Below are positions 31,340 to 43,479 of a stretch of DNA of 64,000 nucleotides, one piece after another. Origin of the DNA: Pelobates cultripes (lineage: Eukaryota > Chordata > Amphibia > Anura > Pelobatidae). Each line of letters begins with the position of its first letter. Within the stretch, counting starts at the first letter, position 1. The notes beneath the pieces are model-generated. The model was not told the DNA's origin, ran no database searches, and worked only from the letters and a program-made list of their open reading frames with translations. The DNA lies in the NCBI GenBank assembly GCA_933207985.1, contig OW240912.1, positions 256,851,138 to 256,915,137 of the forward strand, read 5' to 3'. The translations under genes and the position numbers were made by a program.

Positions 31340-31617
31340 GTCTGTATTATGGCAATGTAAATTAATGTAAATTGCCATAATACAGACACTGACTCGAGTA
31401 TAAGCCGAGTTGGGGTTTTTCAGCACAAAAAATGTGCTGAAAAACTCGGCTTATACTCGAGTATATACGGTAGACAGAATACATATGTTGATGAATCGTA
31501 ATAATGTGTTGTCCTAGGCCAAGTGATGTCACACTGTTATAAGTTTGTATGCTTAACAAACCTTGAATCATTAGTAGATAAGTCTGAAACGAGTTCCTGA
31601 TCCGTGACTGTCGAAAG

Positions 31618-32586
31618 ATGTCCAAGAAGGATGTGGCGTGTTTCTGGATCGTACTGCTCCTGTGCCAAGAGCTACGGACCAACCCGATCGCAGAGATGGG
31701 ACCATCCTCCGGCATCCTGATTCAAGAGACACCAGGGTTCATCTTAACAGAGAAGAGGATCCTGACCAGACGTGTGTTCATCAGCTTGGACCCCAAGATT
31801 TCCATCGAGAAGGCATACAACATTTTATCGATGCAGCTTCCTGAGTTACAGACTTGGTACCAGATGCACCTCCAAAGAGCACAGGACCGTGTGCGAAACA
31901 TCTTGGAGCAAGCCCGGAAACCATTTGTATCCAGTTCTATTCCGATGAGCAACCGACCCAAAAGGTTCCTCACCGCTATAATTGTTGCATTAGTTTGTGC
32001 CACTGTCTGTGCAGTTGTCGCAACTGGAATGTCTGCAGCCAACTCTATTACTGTCCAAAAGCTGGATATGGAAATCTATGCGCTAAAGCAACACATTAAC
32101 GATATTCATCAGGTGATAAACCAGCAAAGAACACTTCTCCAAGACGTGTTAACTATTGTGGAAGACACAGTTGTTACAACGAATTTGCATTCGGAGTTAA
32201 TTACCAAATCCACTGAGTTGCACCAAAGTCATGACTTATTTAAGCGTGAACTTCTATTTCTGCATGACCCAATATTGTTCCACACACTTGCTTTTCTTGA
32301 CGAAGTGCAAACTGGAATGATCGAACTGACAGGGGGACCCATACCTCTGTATTTTGTATCCAAGGATATTGTTCATGCGATGCTTGCCAATGTGGATGGA
32401 GAGACAATTGAGCCTATGCAATTAAATCTGGCCTTTGAGATGGGGAGCGCTATACCTCTCTTAATTGATCCGGAGCGTATGGAGATTTGCTTTTTATTGA
32501 CCATACCATATGTAACTCCCAAAGACATTTTTCAAATGAAAATAATGTACTATGTTAGAAATGATGTGATTGCACAATATGTCTGA
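31618..32586 (+). CDS. env: Env-like fusion protein of the provirus, lacking membrane anchor
   Basis: 322 residues from ATG at 31618. Residues 6-16 are a hydrophobic signal-peptide core. A furin-type RPKR lies at 113-116, followed directly by a hydrophobic Ala/Val-rich stretch (117 to about 146) that fits a fusion peptide, then a heptad-like region (about 150-185). This order is that of class I fusion proteins of the paramyxovirus/pneumovirus type rather than of gamma-type retroviral Env; I see no CX6CC or immunosuppressive-type motif. The family usually has about 450-550 residues with a C-terminal transmembrane anchor. Here no hydrophobic segment follows, so the protein is truncated or internally deleted. 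It would probably be secreted if made. The 3' LTR starts 67 bases later. Confidence 0.7.
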   Translation: MSKKDVACFWIVLLLCQELRTNPIAEMGPSSGILIQETPGFILTEKRILTRRVFISLDPKISIEKAYNILSMQLPELQTWYQMHLQRAQDRVRNILEQARKPFVSSSIPMSNRPKRFLTAIIVALVCATVCAVVATGMSAANSITVQKLDMEIYALKQHINDIHQVINQQRTLLQDVLTIVEDTVVTTNLHSELITKSTELHQSHDLFKRELLFLHDPILFHTLAFLDEVQTGMIELTGGPIPLYFVSKDIVHAMLANVDGETIEPMQLNLAFEMGSAIPLLIDPERMEICFLLTIPYVTPKDIFQMKIMYYVRNDVIAQYV

Positions 32587-32640
32587 TAACTTCCATAGTG
32601 CTTATTCATAAGCTAAATTAATTTTGGCTATGAAATGCAC

Positions 32641-32653
32641 TAAAGGGGGGTTA
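32641..32653 (+). promoter_or_regulatory. Polypurine tract of the provirus
   Basis: AAAGGGGGG followed by TTA just before TGTCAGAG, the expected plus-strand primer position. Confidence 0.65.
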
Positions 32654-34310
32654 TGTCAGAGTATTTATATCGGCAGACATTTTGTGCTATGATAGAAACT
32701 AAAAGTGTATATTCTGAGTCATTCTGAACAGACCAGACTCCATTTTGTTATTTCAAGTTAACAAAGAAGACACTAGATTTCTTTCTGAAAGACTGGCCTC
32801 TTTGCCAGAGCTAAGGAATGCATAGTATAAACAAGTGATAAGGAAGGGGGTTGGATAGACTGTCTAAAATGCTAATGGAATATAATCAAATCGAAACCCA
32901 GACAATTGTGACAGAGAAGATTAAAAAATTTAATATTTAACTGTCTATATATATAAGGTACCATTGTATGGAAAAGGGTAAACTTAGTTCATGATCTGTC
33001 ATATCAGAAATTATGGCAGGAATTGCAGACGCTAAGTCTGGACAAAATTTAAGAAATCCTTTTGAAATTTTGAATTATGGCGCTATAAAGATAACGCAAA
33101 ATGACGTCAAAATAGCCACCAGGAAAAGTTAACTCTTTCCTGGATAGGTATGTTTAGTGGGACAAGATTGCCCTCTACAGACCAAATAACTAATTTGCGA
33201 TCTGGAAGATAACCACACCTCTAGTGCTTCTATTGGGTTATCAACTGATGACGTACAGAGAGTCTGGCCCTTTAAAAGTTAGGACAAAGGGAAGATAGAG
33301 GATACAAGATATACGAGAGAGGAGGCAGATGCAAGATATGCAAAGGAGAGGAGAGAGGAATTGGAAGTTTGGGGACTCCAACTCGGACAACATCTGAGAA
33401 TAATACTCTACTCCTAAAACTCTAACACTTAGAATTTACTGACTTTCTAACCAACACCTCCATGCAGAGAGACTACCAATCGGATGAAATATCTACTCAA
33501 CTGGTAATTATACTGGTTTCATTTAATTAAATTAAATTAATTAAAATGTATTAATAGCATTATATATATGACTGGATAAAGCACGGTCAGATTTCCATAT
33601 TAAGAAATCTTAGTTAACTAAGAATATATAGTTATAAATATTCCATTCTGCAGGTGGAATTAAGAATAATTATATATTGATGTGATATTATCACGTGTTA
33701 GCATACCGCTGTTTTTATCCAGGTGTATTGATTTGCTCTAAATTAAGATAGATATCTTTTAGACAAATTAAAATCTGCTTATATAATGTGGTAAATTCTC
33801 TTATTGGATGATTTTCAAGAAAACGGCTAATGAACTGGTTTAAATGTTATTTTATTTAAAAATTACATAAGAATAGATCTTAACTACCTAGGAGATCTAG
33901 CCAGCATTGAAAGGGTGATTCTAACTGTCGGCTAAACTTTACGACCTTACGCTGCACTCTGAGGAATTCTGTTCTTCGCTGTGAAAAGTTTCACTTTCAG
34001 CCTGTGTTAAAGATAGTCATAAATCGTAGAATTCTTGACAGATAATGCCGTTAAGCCATTGAAACGTAATACCCATTCCTTTGTATTGCATACCAATTTA
34101 TACTGAATATTCATTGATTATTGTTATGCATGTTACATATAATATTATTATTATTAATTTGTCATATAAATAAAAATCTATTTTTATACATTGTGATTAT
34201 TTATATGAAATACTTTTCACTTAACACGATAAACGTTCTTTGGGATCTGAGAATTGAAATAGTGGGCAATTCTCAACTGTTACTATTATTATCCCATAAA
34301 TATCCCCACA
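32654..34310 (+). repeat. 3' LTR of the provirus
   Basis: 1657 bp, homologous to 21032-22597. Relative to the 5' LTR it has extra blocks near 32840-32880 and 33385-33460. It ends CCCCACA at 34310. Confidence 0.85.
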
Positions 34311-35119
34311 CAAGCAGGCATCAGATATTCCCATGCTTGTATTTGTGATAACATTTAAAACAATGTTTCCAATGGCAAGTACACTCCACTAAAGCCACCG
34401 TGGTGACATTGTATTCACAGACTGATTTTGTCAAATTATTCTACAGCCTCTTTCTTGCATGGCTGTATTATTGATAGTTTTGCACAATGCAATTTTAGTA
34501 GTCCTTCTTTATATTGCTTGCAGAGTAATCAATACTAGTGGAGGGATTTTCCTCCTGTCCTTCCTTTTCTTATTTTGATTAATAGAGTGCATGCCCCAGA
34601 TACACCTGGTAGTATCCAGCTGATTTCAGTGCCTAAGTGTGGACTTTGACACTTTGTTTCTCTTCTCATAGAGAAGCCTGTAATTGGACCGTCATGTCGG
34701 TTTAAAGTGCATGCGCACAATGTGAGCTGACATTGGGAAGGAGAGAAGGAAGGGTGACAGGGAGGGAAGTGTTTAGGATTTTGTTTTCTTTTTTGGACTA
34801 GCAATTTTATTTGGAAGATGCTGAGAAAAAAAACCCTTGCAGGCACTGTGTACTCTTGCGATGGACATATTTCATGCACAGAATTGACATTAGATAGCCA
34901 GCTAATGAGTTCTAAGCTGCCTAAGTCACTTGTACCGGGAGACCAACTTGCCCCAGTACACAAGTGCTGATTATTCTGTATATGTGCAGTGTTTCAAATT
35001 GAAACACTGCACTTACATACTGCTACCATCATGACCACTTCCAGTCACTAAAATGGTTATGGTGGTTGTAGTAACCATTTAAATCAGGAGATGCATTGAA
35101 ATCATATAATATGTATATG
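34311..35119. other. Repeat-like spacer without gene
   Basis: Part of this (about 34540-35095) looks like a degenerate frog repeat with a GTGTTTCAAATTGAAACAC palindrome at 34989-35007. A 142-codon minus-strand frame at 34535-34963 matches no family I know. Confidence 0.45.
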
Positions 35120-35332
35120 TACAGTGCCTTGCAAAATTATTCACCCCCTTGGCATTTTTCGTGTTTTGTTGCATTACAACCTGGAATTAACATGGATTGT
35201 TTGAGGATTTGCATCATTTAATTTACAGAACATGCCCACAACTTTGAAGATTTTTTTTTTTAATTGTGAAGCAAACAACAAATAGGACAAAATAACAGAA
35301 AAAGTCAATGTGTATAACTATTCACCCCCCTA

Positions 35333-37166
35333 AAGTCGATACTTTGTAGAGTCACCTTTTGCTGCAATTACAGCTCCAAGTCGCTTTGGATAAGTCTCTA
35401 TGAGCTTGCCACATGTTACCACTTGGATTTTTGCCCATTCATGCTTACAAAACTGCTCCAGCTCCTTCAAGTTGGATGGTTTGCGCTTGTGAACAGCATT
35501 CTTTAAATCTGACCTCAGATTTTCTATTGGATTGAGGTCTGGGCTTTGACTAGGCCATTCCAACACATTTATATGTTTCCCCTTAAACCACTCAAGTGTT
35601 GCTTTAGCAGTGTGCTTGGGGTCATTGTCCTGCTGGAAGGTGAACCTGTGTCCTAGCCTCAAATCACGCACAGAGTGGTACAGGGTTTGCTCAAGAATAT
35701 CCTTGTATTTAGCACCATCCATCTTTCCCTCAACTCTGACCAGTTACCCAGTCCCGGCTGCTGAAAAACATCCCCACAGCATGATGCTGCCACCACCATG
35801 TTTCGGATAAGTCTCTATAAGCTTGCCACATCTTACCTCTGGGATTTTTGCCCATTCCTGCTTGCAAGACTGCTCCAGCTCCTTCAAGTTGGATGGTTTG
35901 CACTTGTGAACAGCAATCTTTAAATCTGACCACAGATTTTCTATTGGATTGAGGTCTGGGCTTTGACTAGGCCATTCCAACACATTTATATGTTTCCCCT
36001 TAAACCACTCAAGTGTTGCTTTAGCAGTGTGTTTGGGGTCATTGTCCTGCTGGAAGGTGAACCTCCGTCCTAGCCTCAAATCACGCACAGAGTGGTACAG
36101 GTTTTGCTCAAGAATATCCCTGTATTTAGCACCATCCATCTTTCCCTCAACTCTGACCAGTTTCCCAGTCCCGGCTGCTGAAAAACATCCCCACAGCATG
36201 ATGCTGCCACCACCATGTTTCGGATAAGTCTCTATGAGCTTGCCACATCTTACCACTGGGATTTTTGCTCATTCCTGCTTGCAAAACTGCTCCAGCTCCT
36301 TCAAGTTGGATGGTTTGCGCTTGTGAACAGCAATCTTTAAATCTGACCACAGATTTTCTATTGGATTGAGGTCTGGGCTTTGACTAGGCCATTCCAACAC
36401 ATTTATATGTTTCCCCTTAAACCACTCAAGTGTTGCTTTAGCAGTGTGTTTGGGGTCATTGTCCTGCTGGAAGGTGAACCTCCGTCCTAGCCTCAAATCA
36501 TGCACAGAGTGGTACAGTATTTAGCACCATCCATCTTTCCCTCAACTCGACCATTTTCCCAGTCCCAGCTGCTGAAAAACTTTCCCACAGCATGATGCTG
36601 CCACCACCATGTTTCACGGGGATGGTGTTCTTTGGGTAATGTGATGTGTTGGGTTTGCGCCAGACATAGCGTTTTCTTTGATGGCTGAAAAGTTCAATTT
36701 TAGTTTCATCAGACCAGAGCACCTTCCTCCATACATTTTGGGAGTCTCCCACATGCCTTTTCGAAAATACAAAATGTGCCATTTTGTTTTTTGCTGAAAG
36801 TAATGGCTTTCTTCTGGCCACTTTGCCATAAAGCCCAACTCTATGGAGCATACGGCTTATTGTCGTCCTATGTACAGATACTCCAGTCTCTGCTGTGGAA
36901 CTCTGTAGCTCTTGCAGGGTTACCTTAGGTCTCTGTGCTGCCTCTCTGATTAATGCTGCCCTCCTTGCCCGGCCCGTGAGTTTTGGTGGGCGGTTGTCTC
37001 TTAACAGGTTTGCTGTTGTGCCATGTTCTTTCCATTTGGTTATGATAGATTTGATGGTGCTCCTGGGGATCATCAAAGATTTGGATATTTCTTTATAACC
37101 TAACCCTGACTTGTACGTCTCAACAACATTGTCCCTTACTTGTTTGGAGAGTTCCTTGGTCTTCAT
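35333..37166 (-). pseudogene. Tc1 transposase (DD34E) with duplicated catalytic region
   Basis: Begins at ATG 37164-37166 (MKTKELSKQVRDN). The N-terminus has paired-like helix-turn-helix motifs (YKEISKSLMIPRSTIKSII and HRTTISRML). WSDETK holds the first catalytic Asp, FQQDNDPKH the second and [11 protein letters not shown] the Glu, with 34 residues between the last two. The part from HGGGSIMLW through the catalytic Asp-Glu pair to IETYPK occurs three times, and the unit length (417 = 3 x 139) preserves the frame. The third copy in sequence order (nearest the N-terminus) has lost about 24 bases and shifts frame near 36515-36520. The true C-terminus ends KGDSTKYRL at 35333. It cannot encode a normal transposase. 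Confidence 0.88.
35388..36614. repeat. 417-bp tandem units inside the Tc1 element
   Basis: GGATAAGTCTCTAT recurs at 35388, 35805 and 36222, exactly 417 bases apart each time. The units are nearly identical. The third is shortened and ends near 36614, where single-copy transposase sequence resumes. Confidence 0.93.
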
Positions 37167-37560
37167 GGCAGTGTTTGCTTAGTGGTGCCTCTTGCTTAGG
37201 TGTTGCAGCCTCTGGGGTCTTTCAATAAAGGTGTGTATATGTAATGACAGATCATGTGACACTTAGATTGCACAAAGGTGGACAATATTTCACTAATTAT
37301 GTGACTTCTGAAGGTAATTGAGCACCAGAGCTTTTTCTGGGCTTCATAACAAAGGGGGTGAATACATACGCACATGCCAATTTTCTGTTTTCTATTTCTA
37401 AAAAATAGTTTTATGTATATATTTTTCTCATTTCACTTCACCAACTTAGACTATTGTGCTCTGATCCATCACATAAAATTCAGAGTAATAAAACGAACTT
37501 AAGGCTGTAATGTATCAAAGGTAAAAAGTCAAGGAGGATGAATACTTTTGCAAGACACTG

Positions 37561-40503
37561 TATGTACTTATATATATTCATTGTACAACATCACAAACAA
37601 AAGCTATAAGTTGTGTAATCTTTTTAAAAAAACAAACACTAAAAAAATTTTAAGATGAAAATTAGAAACATTTGCATTGTTCTCAGGGCAAATATTCGAT
37701 AGAGAAAATACCACATTTTTCAAAAACTGCCTGGAAATGCAGAGATGTGTTGAATAACAGTAAGCTGTGATGACTTGGCAACCAATTTATTAAATTTATA
37801 CCAAAATAAGCAAATTGAATAAAAAAATCAATATGATTTATTTCCATCTCAGTTATATTGGCCTAGATTTTGTAAATTGGCTGGTAACTCACTGTGACTC
37901 ATTATTTAATAAACAGATCCCACAATAAACAGATGGAGACCCCAGCCTCTCTTTAACTGCAAATTTGACCCATAATGAACACACTGGGACGCCTGTGACT
38001 GCAAAGGGGAATTCTGTTTGAACTTCAAAACAGTGCTGAGCCAAGGAGCAGATCCATACATATTAAACTGGGAAGTGTGAGATTATCAAACTCATTATGG
38101 GGTCACATCAAAATATCTGCAACAGAGAAGCAACTGTCTGCCCACAAGCATACTGTATATATAATCCATCTGATACAGAATGTTTAAACATCTCTAAATG
38201 ACACTAGTTAATTTACGATTTACTGACAACTGCATGTTGTATTGTCTGAGAAATTAAAAAAAAAAAAAAAAGTACAAAATCAGTATAACAATAGGAGTCA
38301 AGAAAAAGGCAGACATTGAGAAAATTATGAAGAAATGTGTTCAGACATATTGGAGAGCATTTACAAGGACACTCTAAGCACTATAACCACTTCATCATGT
38401 GGCCATGTTCCTTTTGTGTGGCAGTGTAAAGGATTGCCATTTCACAGAAACCTTAATGTTATAATTTTGCCATAACTACACCTCGAGTAGATGTCAGAGT
38501 GACAGCAATTAGATGCTTCCTAGTAGAAATTTTGACTTTAAATAATTGAGACAAATCTATACACTAAAATAGGAATTACGAAGAATACATAGTAAATTCA
38601 GATAAACTGAAAACATAGCTGAAGTTTTGTTTTCCAGTTTGGCTACTGTGAATAAATTCACTTTGCACTGAATTCTTGTCAGAACAGATAAAGTTTCGTA
38701 CCAATATGGACAAGTAGAAAAATAACTTTATTAATCTCACACATAATAACACAATAATCGTGTTGAATTAGGATAGAATTTGACGCATGAAATTCTATTT
38801 TTACGTGGAATGAAAAATTACATGTGGATTTCTAAGGCATTATTAAAAGATCTTTATATGTTGCAGTGTATATTATTTTTACATTGCAATATTTCATTTT
38901 TGTAATAAAGTCTTTTCTTGATAAATAAGGATTTGTGATATAGATGCATACCATGATAAAAAGACTTAGTTCCCCACCTGGTTTAAACTTGTATCATTTT
39001 ACCTCCATATTTAGAGGTTTACTTGTACACTAGTCATTTTGATAAATAAAGGATATATTTTTTTTCCTTAGATTTAGAAACCGGTATGGATACTATTCAG
39101 TGACTTGCTGTTCTAGACAATATCAGAGTCAAATTTAAAGTTTGACTTCTCTGACATCTTTATCTTAATGCTAATTTTAAGATAAAATATTGAGTTCAGA
39201 TTTTTGTACCTCACAGACTTTTTATTGGATTTTTATTAAAAATTTGAATTAATTTTAGACAAAAATGTTATTTGACTGAATTTTTCATGTCCTTTATATT
39301 CTCTGCACTCCATTCCTTTAGGTTCACGTCCTTTTTTTCTCCTTAAATATTCTCTCCCTCTAAATCTTTTCTCTAAATTTCCAAAAGAAATATAAGTATA
39401 ATATGGGCATTCATTAGCATCTTGTGAAATGTTATACAGCAATATCTGTAGTTCCAGTCACACGCACATACAGCCGTAATACTCCTGGTATAAATTGGAA
39501 AAATGTAATGCAACTGAACATACATAGAATTGTACAGTGCTACGGAATCTGATGATGCTATATAAATAAAAAAATAATAATAATAATTGAAAAAACAGTG
39601 ATACCTTTGAAATTTTTTTTTTTTTTTTTTACCTCTTTACTCTCTGCAGGGCAATCCTGAGTCTCTGCTACCTGGGACTTAGGGTACATGCTTAGGCCCA
39701 ACAATTGCTTGTCAGTGATCTGTCTCTGCTTTTATCCAGCCCTGCACCAACTCCCCAAACAAAATGGAGTCCAGGTTGTATTCAGCCATGCGCCCTGAAG
39801 CTCGCCATCTGCTGGTCACCACACAAAATTGCAGGGTACAGTGAAACCAGAATTCTATAATCCCAGAGGGGTTACACCTTTAATTAGGGTATGGTGAATT
39901 TAAGAGGAGAAAATATGTTGCAGTAATGTGAGTTAGGGTTCATCCAGTGGAATAATATAGTAACAACTTAAAGAGACTCAATATCTCTCCTTATATTTCA
40001 TGTGCATGTAATACTTTTCCTTCACTATTTTGCAATTGCGAAAAATAGTTTTGTGATTTTTTTTGCATAAATACCTTCTTTCCATCTTTGTTTCTTTAGA
40101 CTAACAACTCACCAGCTTCTAGGCTGGCATTTGACCTTCAGAGTCAAGAGTTCACTATCAAGATCAGCAGATTACAGATCTGGAGCAATGAAAGACATGT
40201 AGTATGTCACAAACAGCTTCTACAAACTGAATCGTAGCCAGAATCAATAGCCTCTGATTCACTTTATCCCACCAACAGCATTAACCAAAATATAGCTGCT
40301 CCCCTTTGCTGCTGGCATATCTGCTGGAAGTAGCAAAGAATTACAACATAGTGGGTTCACTGCGCACGTCTACTTCAATCAGCATGTCTGCAAATCACGG
40401 ACAATGTTAATAAGTTTCTCCCTAAAGTATGTCAGGCTGTTAGATCAGAGTGCCCCTTTCCCCTAAACCCTAGTGTAACAGAAGTTCCAGGAATCAAATC
40501 ACA
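37561..40503. other. Gene-free AT-rich spacer
   Basis: No coding family recognised. 38358-38480 resembles the end of a frog repeat (GGACACTCTAAGCACTATAA). 39530-39590 has a GTGCTACGGAATCTGATG...TATATAAATAA tail of the kind that ends many amphibian SINE/LINE copies. 39610-39632 is a T-run. The remainder shows nothing. Confidence 0.5.
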
Positions 40504-40517
40504 AAAGCACGCAGGAC

Positions 40518-41387
40518 CCTTTGGCAAAAACCTAGGGGTTAGACACTTATATGAGAATTCTAGATCACAGGTAATTTCCTCTCCATGACTACACGCAGTT
40601 CTTGAAGGCTCACTGATGAGAAGTGGCACGGGCTGCAGAGAAGCAACCCGGGAGATATGCATACTTACTGACAAACTGCTATAGACGGAACTACTCACTC
40701 GTTCATAGCGGCTGGGGAAGGCATTAGGTACCCCTATTATGTCTATCCCAATGCACCTTTTATTTGTAAGCAATAAGGTATATTCTTGACAAACTCTCAC
40801 CCCCCCAGGCAGCACCGGGCACTTTTTGGGTCAGTTTCTGAGTTCAATATGAAATGTCTATAATCCCAAACTTTAGTTATGTCGTCCACTGAGTTTGCAT
40901 ACTTAGGGCTCACAGGAACCCTCCTACTTTACAATTGTACAGTTTCGATTAGGGTTGGTCATATAAACCTTAAAAATTGCATTTATTCACTATGATAGAG
41001 CAACATACTCTTACCATGTATCCACTAGTCCTAGGGAGGTGCTCCATGATCTCTACATTCTCCATGCCGGACTTTTCACATGGAGCTTTCCTATCTGCTA
41101 AGCTACTACAATTGTAGCTGATATGGGTTAGAAACATAGACGAACTCTCACCTCAATTTAGTAAATCTCTACAGACACACTCCAATTTATATGCGGAGAT
41201 ATGCTATGTATTTCACTGTTTTATTCAGTACTACTCTCTGAACCATTATGTTTCTGTATACTAATGTATGTATACAACTATTGCAACCTCTAAGAAAATT
41301 ATCTGACAAATGCACCCAATGGATGTTTTCATACTGTTGTGTAACTTCTTGGATGACCAATAAACCCTTACAAATAAAAAATAAAAT
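40518..41387 (+). mobile_element. 5'-truncated LINE-type retroposon
   Basis: AAAGCACGCAGGAC occurs at 40504-40517 and 41388-41401 as a 14-bp target duplication. The insert ends in CAATAAACCCTTACAAATAA and an A-rich tail. No RT is present. The end style (GGATGACCAATAAA) suggests a LINE 3' UTR. Confidence 0.8.
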
Positions 41388-41599
41388 AAAGCACGCAGGA
41401 CACGGTTCAGTGGAAAAGACAAACATTTTATTCTGCGTAGAATTAATACAGTATGGACTCACGTCCCAAATACACAGCCCCCCAGTCCTCAGTTAACAGA
41501 GCTTATATATCATAAATGATGTAGTTCATCATAGGCGTGCGCAGCCTATTGCATAAGGGTTTGCACCCTAAAGCACAAACACCCGCCGTGTGTGTGTGT

Positions 41600-41719
<120 letters not shown>

Positions 41720-42162
41720 TGCTGTGTGTGCTGTTAGTGTGCTGTGTGCGGTTAGTGTGATGTGTGTGTGAGGGTGCTGTTAGTGTGATGTGAGGGTATG
41801 TGTGTGTGTGTGTTTGTGACTGTGCTGTTTGTGTGTGAGGGTGTTTGTGTGTGTATGTTTGTCCTGTGAGGGTGCTGTTTGTGTGAGTGTCGTGTATTTG
41901 TGAGGGTGCTGTTTGTGTGTGTGTTTGTGAGGGTGCTGTTAGTGTGCTGTGTGTGAGGGTGTTGTGTTTTTTTTAAAGGTGCTGTGTGTGTTTGTGAGGG
42001 TGCGGTTAGTGTACTGTGTGTGTGTGAGCTGTATGTGTGTAGGTGCTGTATGTGTGTGTGCTGTATGTTTGGAGGGATTTGGCAGATTAGTAAATCCTTG
42101 CTGCCATGTGCCATCCCTGGTGGTCCAGTGGAGAGTGAACTCTAGCCTGCGGGGCTAGAGTT

Positions 42163-42205
42163 AACTCTCGCGAGATCTGAGCGTTGCCGCAGCAACGCTC
42201 AGATA
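42163..42205. promoter_or_regulatory. X-box-like palindrome with CTCGCGAG motif
   Basis: CTCTCGCGAGAT (42165-42176) is followed by GTTGCCGCAGCAAC (42183-42196) inside CTGAGC...GCTCAG arms. Same layout as in elements A, B, D and E. Confidence 0.45.
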
Positions 42206-42939
42206 TCGCAAGAGGAACCTGGCGAGCTTCTGTCTAGAGCTCCCTGGGTCTCTCCTGCCTCCCTCCATGCTGCTGTGGGCCGGTGAGGTAGATCTTTGGT
42301 CTCCCCGCCGGCCCATGGAGGCTTAGAGCAGAGCCGGCACTCAGATAGCGCCGGCTCTGAGTGTGTGTATGTGCGTGTGTGTGTATATATATATTTATAT
42401 ATATATGCGTACACACACACACTCACAGACACACACTCACAGACACACACTCACAGACACACATTCACAGACACTCACACACACACACACTCACACACAC
42501 ACACAGACACACATTCTCACAGACACACACAGACATACACACACACAGACACACACACACACTCACAGACACACACACACTCACAGACACACACACACAC
42601 ACAAGAACAAATTATTATATTTTAATAAAAAACAATGCGAGGGAGCTGTCTGCTCTCTCTCGCCGCGCAGGCTGTCTGCTGTAGCTTGGAGCCGGAATAT
42701 GATATCATATTCCGGTTCCCGGCATCAGCACGCGGCGAGAGGGAGCAGAGAGCCGAGAGCAGACAGCTCCCTCGCCGCGGCTGAGCTGGAGGGGGGGAGG
42801 GTGAATCCATCACCTTTTGCCCCCCCATGACAGGGGCAAGAGGTGAGTGGGGCGCTGAGTGGCTGCAGGAACAGCGTTCCTGCTCAAAAAAAAGTGCAGG
42901 AATGCTGTTCCTGCAGGACTCAAACCATAGGTGTGCGCA

Positions 42940-43479
42940 AGACTCAATCATCTTTGGCAATATTGTAGCACAGGTAATTTTAGACCAAATCACCCAATCT
43001 AAAACATATCTGAGAATTTTTACATTTTTCACAATTCGATAAGTAATTATGAAAATGTCCACCACATACAAATGACCTTTATCCAAATTAACTATGAAAT
43101 TTGTGATATGTAAGAAAAAAATAATGCTGCGTTTTATAGATTTTTGCCTATATACAGCTAGCGGGACACATACAACAATACGAAAATCTTCTTACTATTT
43201 TGATCTGCCTTTCCACATGAAAACATTAGGAAATAATGCAAAAATATTTCTCACAATATTCAATATTTTCTGAATTATTGCACTTGTTATAATTTGACTT
43301 CAAAAAGTCATGCTGGTTTAATTATTGCTGAAATCCTTTCTGGCAGAACAAACATAAGATCTCATAAATTTCTAAATTGATTAATCTCAAATAAGATCTA
43401 TACAGTAATAAGAAAAATAAAGTACATCCGATCTGAATTATATAGTTTTACGCATCAAGACAAAATAACGGTCATTTGT
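42940..43479. other. Gene-free spacer
   Basis: AT-rich, no recognised repeat or coding signal. Confidence 0.45.

Larger units (their letters stand above)
29192..31470. mobile_element. TA-flanked non-autonomous DNA transposon nested in the provirus
   Basis: Termini CCGTATATACTCGAGTATAA and complement (ending at 31470) are flanked by TA on both sides (29190-29191, 31471-31472), as for Tc1/mariner-like insertions. The end sequence CTCGAGTATAAGCCGA recurs inward near 29270 and 31392-31408. The body is a TG-rich minisatellite, AT-rich tract, a long GC palindrome (29906-30143) and a nested hAT-like element. There is no transposase, so its superfamily is unproven. Confidence 0.7.
21032..34310 (+). 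mobile_element. Retrovirus-like provirus, integrase-deleted, with nested DNA transposons
   Basis: Direct LTRs at 21032-22597 and 32654-34310 enclose a primer site, gag (22733-24805), pol in the -1 frame (to 28866), a remnant of integrase C-terminus, a 2.3-kb nested DNA transposon, and an env-like ORF (31618-32586). The RT is followed by a degenerate connection domain plus an active-looking RNase H, as in retroviruses. Env has a furin-type site and fusion peptide like paramyxovirus-type fusion proteins. This mix recalls the vertebrate lineage called lokiretroviruses, said to be close to retroviruses with Mononegavirales-like Env; I cannot confirm membership without a tree. It is non-autonomous because the integrase core is gone. 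No target duplication is visible. Confidence 0.85.
35122..37560 (-). mobile_element. Tc1-like transposon with internal triplication
   Basis: Ends CAGTGCCTTGCAAAATTATT and, on the other strand, CAGTGTCTTGCAAAAGTATT are flanked by TA (35120-35121, 37561-37562). Length is 2439 bp; removing two surplus 417-bp units leaves about 1605 bp, the usual Tc1 size. It encodes a transposase on the minus strand. Confidence 0.92.

Noticed and set aside
29183..31479. 8-bp target duplication for the TA-flanked element (hAT reading)
   Set aside because: ATAGAATT and AGACAGAA do not match; TA on both sides fits better.
21032..34310. Target-site duplication for the provirus
   Set aside because: Tried LTR starts at 21031-21032 and ends at 34308-34310; flanks ATGT and CAAG do not match.
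34535..34963. 142-codon minus-strand ORF
   Set aside because: No recognisable family; lies in repeat-like sequence without promoter or splice support.
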